A DNA stretch of 64,000 bases. It comes from Streptomyces sp. LX-29 (GTDB lineage Bacteria > Actinomycetota > Actinomycetes > Streptomycetales > Streptomycetaceae). This document shows positions 42,759 to 50,209 of the stretch, piece after piece. The position numbers and the translations under genes are program-made. The notes under the pieces are model-generated. The model was not told the origin of the DNA. It worked only from the letters and a program-made list of their open reading frames with translations, and ran no database searches. Position 1 is the first letter of the stretch, and every line of letters begins with the position of its first letter. The DNA lies in contig NZ_CP089746.1 of NCBI RefSeq assembly GCF_029541745.1, positions 496,001-560,000 of the forward strand. The letters run 5' to 3'.

Positions 42759-44110
42759 ATGGGTGGGGAACTTGCTGATGCCCGGTCGTGGGCTGGTGAA
42801 CTGAGGGCCTTGCATGAGCGGTTCGTGCACCGTTTCTCCAGGTCAGAGCCGCGGGAGTCGGCTCTTGCCTATATGCAGGGGCTGATAGCTCCGCTGGAGC
42901 GGAAGAACGGATGGACGCTTGCCGAGGAGGCCGGGCATGCGGGTCCGGACCGGATCCACCGGCTGCTGAACCGAATCGACTGGAACGCCGATGAGGTCCT
43001 CGACGACGTGCGGGACTATGTCGTCGAGCATCTCGGCGACCCGGAAGCGGTGCTGATCGTGGACGACACGGGATTCCTGAAGAAGGGAGTCCGCTCGGCT
43101 GGGGTCCAGCGGCAGTACTCCGGAACCGCCGGCCGGACGGAGAACTCCCAGATCGGGGTGTTCCTCGCCTATGCCGGCGGCCGTGGCCGCACCTTGATCG
43201 ACCGCCGCCTGTATCTGCCCACCTCCTGGACGGATGACCGTGAACGCTGCCGGGCCGCCGGCATCGAGGACACGGTCGCCTTCGAGACGAAGGTCGTCAC
43301 CGCAAGGGCGATGGTCCGCCGGGCCATCGCGGAGAAGATCCCGTTCCGGTGGGTGACCGCGGACGCCGCCTACGGCTTCTCCAAAGGTTGGCGGACCGAG
43401 CTGGAGCGGGCCGATGTCTTCCACGTCATGGCCACGACCCGGCACGACACCGTCGTCACCCGCTGGGCCATGGACCACCCCGTCCACGACCTGTTTCCCG
43501 GTCTCCCGAGGCAGAAGTGGAAGCGCCGTTCCTGCGGCGACGGCGCCCACGGGCCACGGGTCTACGACTGGGCCAGGGTGGAGGTCCGTCCCTGGCACCG
43601 CGAAGACCGCCGGCATTGGGTGATCGCCCGCCGCAGCGTGAGCCGGCCGCAGGAGATCTCCTACTACATCGCCTACTGCCCCGCCGAGACCACACTCGAC
43701 GAGCTCATCCGTGTCGCCGGCAGCCGGTGGGCAGTGGAGGAATGCTTCCAAAGCGCGAAGCAGGAATGCGGCCTGGACGACTACCAGGTCCGTCGCTACG
43801 ACGGCTGGCACCGCCACATGACACTGGCCATGGCCGCCCACGCCTGCCTCACCGTCCTGCGGGCCCGCGAACTCGACACCGGGAAAGCAGAAACGGATCC
43901 TCCGACCTCGTCCCCCTCAGCCTTCCCGAGCTCAGACGCCTGATCCACCGCCTCACCCACCGCCACCCAGCACCCGTCGACCACGTGCTGCAGTGGTCAC
44001 ACTGGCGACGCAGACGACAACACCAAGCCCGCATCAGCCACTACAAACGACGCGGCCACACACCACCAGAAACTGCCAAACCCTCACAGCAAACACCGTT
44101 GCAGTACTAG
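42759..44110 (+). pseudogene. IS701-type DDE transposase, frameshifted near its C-terminus
   Basis: The main frame (42759-43943, 394 aa) has the DDE catalytic residues of IS701 transposases: VLIVDDTGFLKKG, RWVTADAAYGFSKGW and SRWAVEECFQSAKQE. After AETD at about 43900 the frame continues as PPTSSPS and stops at 43943, whereas the minus-one frame reads SDLVPLSLPELRRLIHRLTH and ends at 44110, as expected for the family C-terminus. The simplest explanation is loss of one base at the CCTCC tract (43899-43904). All catalytic residues precede the shift, so partial activity cannot be excluded; a sequencing error is also possible. ATG 42759 is used; a longer start at 42741 exists. Confidence 0.75.
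44084..44106 (-). repeat. Right inverted repeat of the IS element
   Basis: Ends in CACCGTTGCAGTA next to CTAG (44107-44110) and mirrors the left end with two mismatches. Confidence 0.8.
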
Positions 44111-44946
44111 GCGGCCCAGTGCGCCGGGCGGGTCAGGGTGCCCGGCAGCCTGGTGGCCGCGTCGCCCCTGGCCGCGTTGAGCTGGGGCTGGGTGAGGAAG
44201 ATGCAGTCGGTGAGGTCGGCGCCGGACAGGTCGGCGTCCCGCAGGTCGGCACCGATGAGGTCGGCGAACCGAAGATCGGCGCCGGAGAGGTCGGCGGCGA
44301 TGAGGTAGGCGCCGCGCAGACTGACGCCTCTGAGGTCGGCCCCCTTGAGCCTCGCGCCGATCAGATCCGCGCCCCTGCGGTCCTTCTTCTTGCGCCGTAC
44401 GCCAGCCCGCGCGAGCTCGCTCGTGCGCAGCAGCAGCGTGTTGACGACCTGCCGGTGGGCCGCGACATCCAGCCCGCCGAGGGCCTCGGGGCTCTGGCGG
44501 GTGAGGCGCTCGGTCTCGTCGAGCACCCGTCGCACCTCGGCGTGGACCGGCCGGGCCGACTCCAGGGTCAGCGCCTCGGTCAAGTACCAGAGCAGCTCGT
44601 GGAGCTGTCGCACGACCGGGAAGACCGCGAACATCTCCCGGGCGCTCTCCGGCTCCTGCCGCCAGTCCCGCCCGCCGAAGGTGATCTGAGAGACCCTCTG
44701 TCCCGCCCCGAAGCAGTCGTAGACGGTGCAGCCGGGAAATCCCTCCTGCCGGAGGCGGGTATGGATGCCGCAGCGGAAGTCGGCGTCCAGGTTCCGGCAG
44801 GGCTTTCCGGCGTCCTTGGTGACGGCGAAGTCCGCGGAGGCCGTGAAGGGCAGGGCCACACAGCAGAGCCCGAAGCACTGCGCGCAGTCGCCCCGCAGGT
44901 CCGTCCGCCCCTGCTCGGGTCCCGCGTCATGACGTATCTCGGGCAC
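44107..44946 (-). CDS. Pentapeptide-repeat protein with N-terminal Cys cluster
   Basis: 279 aa. The N-terminal 90 residues contain seven or eight Cys in the order CAQCFGLCC, PCRNLD, FRCGIHTRL, GCTVYDC, similar to the metal- or Fe-S-binding YkgJ-type pattern. Residues from about 190 to 255 are pentapeptide repeats (ADLIG, ARLKG, ADLRG, VSLRG, AYLIA, ADLSG, ADLRF, ADLIG and so on), which form a right-handed beta-helix. The function of this combination is unknown; pentapeptide proteins can mimic DNA and protect gyrase, but this one is short. The stop codon TAG (44107-44109) is part of the IS target-site duplication. GTG start at 44946. Confidence 0.82.
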   Translation of the reverse strand: MPEIRHDAGPEQGRTDLRGDCAQCFGLCCVALPFTASADFAVTKDAGKPCRNLDADFRCGIHTRLRQEGFPGCTVYDCFGAGQRVSQITFGGRDWRQEPESAREMFAVFPVVRQLHELLWYLTEALTLESARPVHAEVRRVLDETERLTRQSPEALGGLDVAAHRQVVNTLLLRTSELARAGVRRKKKDRRGADLIGARLKGADLRGVSLRGAYLIAADLSGADLRFADLIGADLRDADLSGADLTDCIFLTQPQLNAARGDAATRLPGTLTRPAHWAA

Positions 44947-45621
44947 GGTGTGTGGTTCCTCTTACCTGTCGCTCGATGCCTGCCGGGCCGGGACCCCGGC
45001 ACCTGACCGGCCATTTTAGGCATCCGCCCGTCCGACGCCCGGCAAGAGCACGCGCTCCGGGCGGGGTCCGGGCCCGGTCGTCGCGTGTCCGGCCTCCGTC
45101 GTCGCGCACCCCGGGCCCCGTCATCGCGCGCCCGGCCCCGTCGTCACGTGTCCGGCCAGCCCCGTCGTGGCGCGCCCCGGGCCGTCCGCCGCGGCCTGGA
45201 CCGACCGTCACCGGCACGTGCACCCCGCACCCGCTGCCGGGCACCGGGCACCCGCCACCGGGCGGAGTCCGCCGGCCCGGCCGGTCACCGCGGTCGGCCC
45301 CCATCCGACCACCGGGTCCCGACCACCGGGCCCCCATCGCCGGGTCCCGACCACCAGATCCCGATCTCCGGGTCCCGCTCACTGGGACTCGATTGCCGAG
45401 GCCCGATCACCGGGACCCGTTCACCAGGGCCCGGGACCCGTTCGCCGAGGCCCGGTCGCCGGGTACCCGGGCCTCGCGGACCAGCCGCCCAGAGCCTGCC
45501 CGGTCGCCGTGAGCCGTTCGCCGAGGCCCGTTCGCCGGGAGCCGCTCGCTGGGCCCGGGCGTCGCCGACCGGCCACCCAGGCCCGGCCCGGTCGCCGTGG
45601 CCCCCGGCCGGCCCCTTCGTC
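44947..45621. other. Repeat-rich gap between pentapeptide and helicase genes
   Basis: 675 bp without a credible gene; the open frames here are by-products of repetitive, very GC-rich sequence. The first 60 bp contain the less GC-rich promoter region of the pentapeptide gene. From about 45060 onward the sequence is almost entirely degenerate short repeats. Confidence 0.6.
45302..45470. repeat. 14-bp tandem repeat, about twelve degenerate copies
   Basis: Units such as GTCCCGACCACCGG, GCCCCCATCGCCGG and GGCCCGATCACCGG follow each other with a 14-bp period (GTCCC at 45316, 45344 and 45372). Looser related repeats (GCCCCGTCGTC and CGGTCGCCG types) extend on both sides from about 45060 to 45610. 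Confidence 0.8.
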
Positions 45622-47880
45622 TCAACCCCCGACTCGCTGGTCCCCCACCGTCAGTGCCTCCAGCCCCGCGGGCAGCGGCCGCGCGTGCACCACGCCCAGC
45701 CGCTGCGTCGCGCGGGTCAGCGCCACGTACAGATCGCTGGTCCCGAGCTCGGCCGGCTCCACCACGATCACCGCGTCGAACTCCAGGCCCTTGGCCTGCC
45801 GGGGGTCGAGCAGCACCACCGGCTCGGTCAGGTCCGGGGTGGGGCCGGTGGACGCGCCCGGCAGGGCTGCCGACAGGGCCTCGTGCCGGTCGCGGGCGGC
45901 GATCACCGCGAGCCGGCCCACCGCGCGGTCCGCTCGATCCTCCGCCACGGCGTCGGCCACCGCGCGGGGCAGGTCGTCGGCGCGGCGCGCCCAGGGCCGT
46001 ACGCCGGTGGCTCGGACCGAGGTCGGCGGCTCGAAGGAGCCGTCCACGGCGCGGAGCACTCCCGCCGCGATCTCCATGATCTCGGCCGGTGTGCGGTAGT
46101 TGACGCCGAGCCGGGTGTGCTCCCAGCGGTCGTCGACGTACGGCGTGAGGATCGCGTCCCAGGAGCCGCAGCCGCCGGGTTCCGCGGTCTGCGCCGGGTC
46201 GCCGACCAGGGTCATGGAACGGGTCGGGGTGCGGCGCATCAGCAGCCGCCACGCCATCGCGGACAGCTCCTGCGCCTCGTCCACGATGACGTGGCCGAAG
46301 GCCCAGGTGCGGTCGGCGGCGGCGCGTTCCGCGGCGCTTCGGTGGTCGGCCTCCTCGTGGCGCTCCGCGAGCGCTTCCGCGTCGATCAGATCGTGGGCGG
46401 CGAGCACCTCCGAATCCTCGTCGTCGCGGTCCTCGAACTCCTGGGTGCGGGAGCCGTAGGAGAGGTCGAGCACGCCCTGCGCGTAGGCGATCCGCTCCTG
46501 GCGCGCCGCCTCGGCGGCCACGCGGGCCGCCGCGTCGTCCTCCCCGAGGAGCTCGGCGGCCTCGTCCAGCAGCGGCACGTCGGCCGGGGTCCAGTCGCCG
46601 CCCACCCGACGGATCGCGGCGGCGTCGACCTCCGGGAGGTGGACGGGCTCGGCCAGGAAGTCCGCGACCAGTTGCCGGGGGGTGAGGACGGGCCACAGCT
46701 CGTCGATGGCGGCGTGCACCTCGGGGCTGTCCGCGACGGCCTTGCCGAGCTGGGCGATGTCGTCCGGGCCCAGCAGGTTCGGGCCGCCGTAGGGGTCGGC
46801 GCCCAGCCGGTCGGCCAGTTGGGCGGTGAGGGCGTCGATCAGGTGGAAGGCGAAGTACGGGCGGGCGAGGTTGTGCGGCAGCCGGGTCTCGCGGGCCCGC
46901 CGCCGTGCCCGCTCCGCCATCTCCGCGTCCAGCAGCAACGCGCCGTCCTCGTGGTCGATCGCGATGACCGGGTCGGGCAGGGACTGCCGGTCCGCCACGA
47001 ACCGCGCCAGCACCTCGGCCATCTCGGCCCGGCCCTTGACCTCGGCCGCGCGGGGGGTGTCGGTGCCGCGCGCCGTGACGCCGGGGAAGAGCTCGCCGGG
47101 CGTGGCGAGCAGCACACCGGTCTCGCCGAGCGAGGGCAGCACCTCCGCGATGTAGCTCAGGAACGCCGGATTGGGCCCGACGATCAGCACCGCGCGGCGG
47201 GCCAGCAGTTCGCGGTGCGCGTAGAGCAGGTAGGCGGCGCGGTGCAGCGCGACGGCGGTCTTCCCGGTACCGGGACCGCCCTCGACGACCAGCACACCAC
47301 GGTGCGGAGCACGGATGATCCGGTCCTGGTCGGCCTGGATGGTCCGCACGATGTCGTGCATCCGGCCGGTGCGCGCGGCGTCCAGCGCGGCGAACAGCAC
47401 GGCGTCGGCGTCGGCGCCCTCGTGCCCGGTCCGTATGGTGTCGGAGAGGTCGAGGATCTCGTCGTGCAGGGCGGTGACCCGCTGCCCCACGGTGGTGATG
47501 TGACGCCGGCGGCGCAGTCCCATGGGGGTGTGGCCGGTGGCGAGGTAGAAGGGACGGGCGACCTCGGCCCGCCAGTCGACGACCAGCGGAGTGCGGTCGG
47601 CGTCGTCACGACGGATGCCGATACGGCCGATGTGGTGGTCGCGGCCGTCCTGGAAGGCCAGCCGGCCGAAGCACAGCCCACGCTCCCCGGCGTCGAAGGC
47701 GGCCAGCAGCCCGGACCGCTCGGCGACCAGCACATCGCGCTCCAGCCGCGCCTGGAGACCCGTCTCCTTGCGCGCAAGAGCCTCGGACACGGCCGTTTCG
47801 GCGCCGGCCCGGAGTTCGGCGAGACGCCCGTAGAGCAGGTCGATGAATTCCTGCTCACGACGCAATTCCTCGTTTGACAA
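45622..47880 (-). CDS. HelD-type superfamily 1 helicase (RNA polymerase-associated; HelD/HelR group)
   Basis: 752 aa. An N-terminal coiled-coil arm (EELRREQEFIDLLYGRLAEL) precedes the actinobacterial HelD motif LVVDWRAEVARPFYLATG, Walker A GGPGTGKTA (about residue 200), Walker B VIVDEAQELS (about 530), GDPAQT, and VNYRTPAEIM. HelD proteins bind RNA polymerase and free it from stalled complexes; the HelR subgroup displaces rifamycins. Which subgroup this is cannot be settled here, and no rifamycin-associated element is visible upstream. The start is a TTG at 47880 with GGGAG 5 nt upstream; the frame further up is not coding. A perfect inverted repeat lies 43-65 bp upstream. Confidence 0.88.
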   Translation of the reverse strand: MSNEELRREQEFIDLLYGRLAELRAGAETAVSEALARKETGLQARLERDVLVAERSGLLAAFDAGERGLCFGRLAFQDGRDHHIGRIGIRRDDADRTPLVVDWRAEVARPFYLATGHTPMGLRRRRHITTVGQRVTALHDEILDLSDTIRTGHEGADADAVLFAALDAARTGRMHDIVRTIQADQDRIIRAPHRGVLVVEGGPGTGKTAVALHRAAYLLYAHRELLARRAVLIVGPNPAFLSYIAEVLPSLGETGVLLATPGELFPGVTARGTDTPRAAEVKGRAEMAEVLARFVADRQSLPDPVIAIDHEDGALLLDAEMAERARRRARETRLPHNLARPYFAFHLIDALTAQLADRLGADPYGGPNLLGPDDIAQLGKAVADSPEVHAAIDELWPVLTPRQLVADFLAEPVHLPEVDAAAIRRVGGDWTPADVPLLDEAAELLGEDDAAARVAAEAARQERIAYAQGVLDLSYGSRTQEFEDRDDEDSEVLAAHDLIDAEALAERHEEADHRSAAERAAADRTWAFGHVIVDEAQELSAMAWRLLMRRTPTRSMTLVGDPAQTAEPGGCGSWDAILTPYVDDRWEHTRLGVNYRTPAEIMEIAAGVLRAVDGSFEPPTSVRATGVRPWARRADDLPRAVADAVAEDRADRAVGRLAVIAARDRHEALSAALPGASTGPTPDLTEPVVLLDPRQAKGLEFDAVIVVEPAELGTSDLYVALTRATQRLGVVHARPLPAGLEALTVGDQRVGG

Positions 47881-47922
47881 TTCGACTCCCGCTCGGATAC
47901 GATGACTTCGTCGGGTTTTCTT

Positions 47923-47945
47923 ATGTCTCGATAGCGGCGAGACAT
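47923..47945. promoter_or_regulatory. Inverted repeat upstream of the HelD-type gene
   Basis: ATGTCTCG (47923-47930) and CGAGACAT (47938-47945) form a perfect 8-bp inverted repeat with a 7-nt spacer, 43 bp before the TTG start. Candidate operator or leader hairpin. It does not resemble the rifamycin-associated element as I remember it. Confidence 0.45.
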
Positions 47946-47967
47946 GGAAATCCCCAATATACGAGAG

Positions 47968-48001
47968 AAATCCCCCGGTCGGCAATCCGACCGGGGGATT
48001 T
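47968..48001 (-). terminator. Strong terminator after the LysR gene
   Basis: A 15-bp perfect stem, AAATCCCCCGGTCGG (47968-47982) with CCGACCGGGGGATTT (47987-48001) and a CAAT loop, extendable by further pairs. It lies 14 nt beyond the LysR stop. Both sides are T-rich in the outgoing direction (CTTTTT on the plus strand; TTTCTCTCG on the minus strand), so it could work both ways. This is the most AT-rich stretch nearby. Confidence 0.85.
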
Positions 48002-48014
48002 CTTTTTCCGTATG

Positions 48015-49148
48015 TCACCTTCGCCACGGACCGCGCGGGGCGAGCGCGCGGCGCAACAGCCCCAGCAGTGCCCGGGCGGCGGGGCTCGCCGGGCCGTCCG
48101 TGCGCCAGGTCAGAGCGATGCGCCCCCGCGGCCCGGGCTCGGTGATCCGCAGGGTGCGCAAGCCGAGCGCCGCGGCCGTTCCCGGCTCCAGCGCTGGGAC
48201 GATGGCCACCCCCAGGCCACGGGCGGCGAGTTGGGTGAGCAGCGACGGGGCCGCCGCCTCGAAGGCGATACGGGGCCGAAAGCCGGCCTCCGTGCAGGCG
48301 CGTTCAAGGACACCGCGCAGCCCCGTGCCGCGCGGCAGGCTGATCAGCGGACGGTCGCGCAGGGCCGCCAGCGGGATGGCCCCGTCGGTGGCGACGGCGG
48401 TTTCGGTGACACTGACGGAGCCGAGAGCGGCCGCGACGGTTTTCGGGACGGCGCCGCTTTCCGGGGCATCGGCGCATTCCGGGGCGAGGGCGTTCCCGGG
48501 GGCGTGGGCTTTCCCCGGGGCTTGGGCGTTTTCTGGAGCGGTGGCGCTGAGGGCGGCGCTGACGGATTCGGCGACGGCGGACTCGGTGGTGACGGAGAAG
48601 TCCGCGAAGAGGAGCGGATCGTCGGGGGCGACGGCGGCGACCAGAGGCTGGTCCACCACGATCTGGGCGGAGGTGCCCGGCGGCGGGTGCTCGTCGACGA
48701 GTCCGAGGATGGCGATGTCGAGCTCACCGCGGCGCAGCGCGGCGAGCATCCGTTCTGAGGTGTCCTCGGTGAGCGCGATGTCGACCTGGGGGTGGTCGTC
48801 GTGGAACTCGGCCAGGACGGAGGCCACATCGAACTCGTGGGCGGCGGCGCCGGAGACCAGTCCGATGGTGACCTGACCGCGGAGCAGCCCGGTGAACGCG
48901 TCCACGGTCTGCCGCACGCCCTCAGCGGCCGCGAGCGCGGCTCGCGCGTACGGCAGGACGGCCTCGCCCACCTCCGTCGGGGTCACCGAACGGCCGGAGC
49001 GGTCGAGCAGGGGTTGTCCGAGCTCCCGCTCCAACTGCCGTATCTGCGCGCTCAGCCCGGGCTGCGCCAGGTGCAACCGGGCTGCGGCACGGGTGAAGTT
49101 GGCTTCCTCCACGACGGCGACGAAGTAGCGCAGCTGCCGAAGCTCCAT
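48015..49148 (-). CDS. LysR-family regulator with an inserted hexapeptide-repeat segment
   Basis: 377 aa; LysR proteins are usually about 300. The N-terminal helix-turn-helix is standard (MELRQLRYFVAVVEEANFTR, AARLHLAQPGLSAQIRQLE), as are the effector-domain segments. Between the two effector subdomain halves, about residues 185-245, lies an extra Ala/Pro/Glu-rich stretch containing five hexapeptide repeats of the form A-P-[E/G]-x-x-x (APENAQ, APGKAH, APGNAL, APECAD, APESGA), encoded by an 18-bp DNA repeat at 48457-48545. A -10 element TAGAAT (49157-49162, minus strand) lies 8 nt before the ATG. Likely target: the divergent DinB-type gene. Confidence 0.87.
   Translation of the reverse strand: MELRQLRYFVAVVEEANFTRAAARLHLAQPGLSAQIRQLERELGQPLLDRSGRSVTPTEVGEAVLPYARAALAAAEGVRQTVDAFTGLLRGQVTIGLVSGAAAHEFDVASVLAEFHDDHPQVDIALTEDTSERMLAALRRGELDIAILGLVDEHPPPGTSAQIVVDQPLVAAVAPDDPLLFADFSVTTESAVAESVSAALSATAPENAQAPGKAHAPGNALAPECADAPESGAVPKTVAAALGSVSVTETAVATDGAIPLAALRDRPLISLPRGTGLRGVLERACTEAGFRPRIAFEAAAPSLLTQLAARGLGVAIVPALEPGTAAALGLRTLRITEPGPRGRIALTWRTDGPASPAARALLGLLRRALAPRGPWRR
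48457..48545 (-). repeat. 18-bp coding repeat inside the LysR gene
   Basis: Five consecutive 18-bp units, each carrying a CCGGGG- or CTGGAG-type core, encode the A-P-[E/G]-x-x-x hexapeptides. The reading frame is kept. Confidence 0.75.
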
Positions 49149-49219
49149 AACTGATCATTCTAGTGGCGAGAACTACCGGCTCTTGGACTTATGGCGGCGC
49201 CGCACACACCCTGGAGAAC

Positions 49220-49861
49220 ATGGGGAAAGCGAAGGATGCCGAGGTCAGGGCCGCGATCGCGGCCGAACGCCAGGAGCTGGCCGATCTGTTGGACAGCCTG
49301 CCGGAGGAGAGCTGGGACGCGCCGTCGCTGTGCGCGGGGTGGCGGGTGCGGGAGGTGGCGGCTCATATGTCGCTCGGGTTCCGCTACTCGCTGCCGAGGG
49401 TGCTGCTGGAGCTGGCCAAGGCGCGCGGCGGACTGCACCGGATGACCGACCGGTGCGCCCGCAGGGACGCGGCGGCCCACTCGCCGCGGCAACTCGCCGG
49501 CTGGCTCCGGGACAACGCCCACCACCCCTGGACTCCCCCGGTCGGCGGCTTCGCGTCGGCGCTGGGCCACGACGTGGTGCACGGCCTGGACATCACGGTG
49601 CCGCTGGGCCTGGAACGCCGGGTCCCCGAGGACCGGCTGCGCGTTCTGCTGCGGAACGTCACCCCTTCGTCCGTCAGGTTCTTCGGCGCCGAACTCGACG
49701 GCGTCGAACTCCGCGCCGACGACCTGGACTGGTCCTTCGGCTCCGGCGCGCCCCTCGTCGGCGCCGCGCAGGACCTGTTGCTGCTCGCCTTCGGTCGCAG
49801 GCTCCCGGCGGGCCGCCTCAGCGGCGAGCCGGCCGACCGGTTCGCGCTGTCCCTCGGCTGA
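49220..49861 (+). CDS. Mycothiol-dependent maleylpyruvate isomerase-like (DinB-fold) protein
   Basis: 213 aa. It shows the N-terminal pattern of the TIGR03083/MDMPI group: ELADLLDSLPEESWDAPSLCAGWRVREVAAHM (with the conserved CxxW-VREVAAH) and the second His in GHDVVHGLDITVPLG, which together form the metal site. Substrate unknown. ATG 49220 is preceded by GGAG at short spacing; a GTG at 49163 is in frame. It is divergent from the LysR gene. A 21-bp tandem repeat begins just after its stop. Confidence 0.83.
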   Translation: MGKAKDAEVRAAIAAERQELADLLDSLPEESWDAPSLCAGWRVREVAAHMSLGFRYSLPRVLLELAKARGGLHRMTDRCARRDAAAHSPRQLAGWLRDNAHHPWTPPVGGFASALGHDVVHGLDITVPLGLERRVPEDRLRVLLRNVTPSSVRFFGAELDGVELRADDLDWSFGSGAPLVGAAQDLLLLAFGRRLPAGRLSGEPADRFALSLG

Positions 49862-50150
49862 GGGGTCGGTCGCACCGGCGCAAAGGGACGGTCACGTCAG
49901 CGCGAGGGACGGTCGCCTCGACGCAAGGGACGGTCGCCTCCGCTGAGGGGACGGGCTCCTCGTCCCCTCACCTAGGCGCCGGCGCCTGGAGGCATGGGAG
50001 CGGAGTGCGCGAAGGTGCTGGGCGCGGGGCGGGCCGGTAGTGGAACGGGGCGCGATCCGCCCCTACCCGTGTGCGACCCGCCCCCTACCCGTACTACGTG
50101 AGAGCTACGCCGGAGGTGCACTCCGCGGCGGGACGCCGACCACACGGGCT
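49862..50150. other. Gap after the DinB-fold gene
   Basis: About 290 bp with no gene. It begins with the 21-bp repeat (49884-49967) and ends in the promoter region of the DUF1023-type hydrolase. Confidence 0.55.
49884..49967. repeat. 21-bp tandem repeat, four copies
   Basis: AGGGACGGTC or a close variant recurs at 49884, 49905, 49926 and 49947 (last copy AGGGGACGGGC), an exact 21-bp period, 20 bp after the stop of the DinB-fold gene. Confidence 0.85.
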
Positions 50151-50156
50151 GGATCT

Positions 50157-50206
50157 TAGTTTCGGTGCCGGAAGGACGATCGACGCCCGGCACGGAAGGA
50201 TCCTTC
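50157..50206 (+). promoter_or_regulatory. Promoter -10 and palindromic ribosome-binding region of the DUF1023 gene
   Basis: TAGTTT (50157-50162) is a -10-like element. Downstream, the Shine-Dalgarno GGAAGGA lies within the perfect 12-bp palindrome GAAGGATCCTTC (50195-50206), which could sequester the site in the mRNA. Confidence 0.4.
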
Positions 50207-50209
50207 GCC

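Larger units (their letters stand above)
42706..44106 (+). mobile_element. IS701-family insertion sequence, 1401 bp
   Basis: The element is bounded by 23-bp inverted repeats: TACTGCAACGGTG, one variable base, TTGC, one variable base, GTGA at 42706-42728, and the reverse complement at 44084-44106 (2 mismatches). A CTAG duplication flanks it. It carries one transposase gene, which is frameshifted near 43900. It sits between the TetR/DUF2867 operon and the pentapeptide-repeat gene, at the stop codon of the latter. Confidence 0.85.

Noticed and set aside
45085..47877. 930-residue plus-strand frame antisense to the HelD-type gene
   Set aside because: The first part is translated repeat sequence and the rest mirrors the helicase; no start signal or recognisable domain.
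47881..48010. Rifamycin-associated element upstream of the HelD-type gene
   Set aside because: The palindrome at 47923-47945 and the terminator hairpin do not resemble that element as I remember it, so a HelR assignment is not made.
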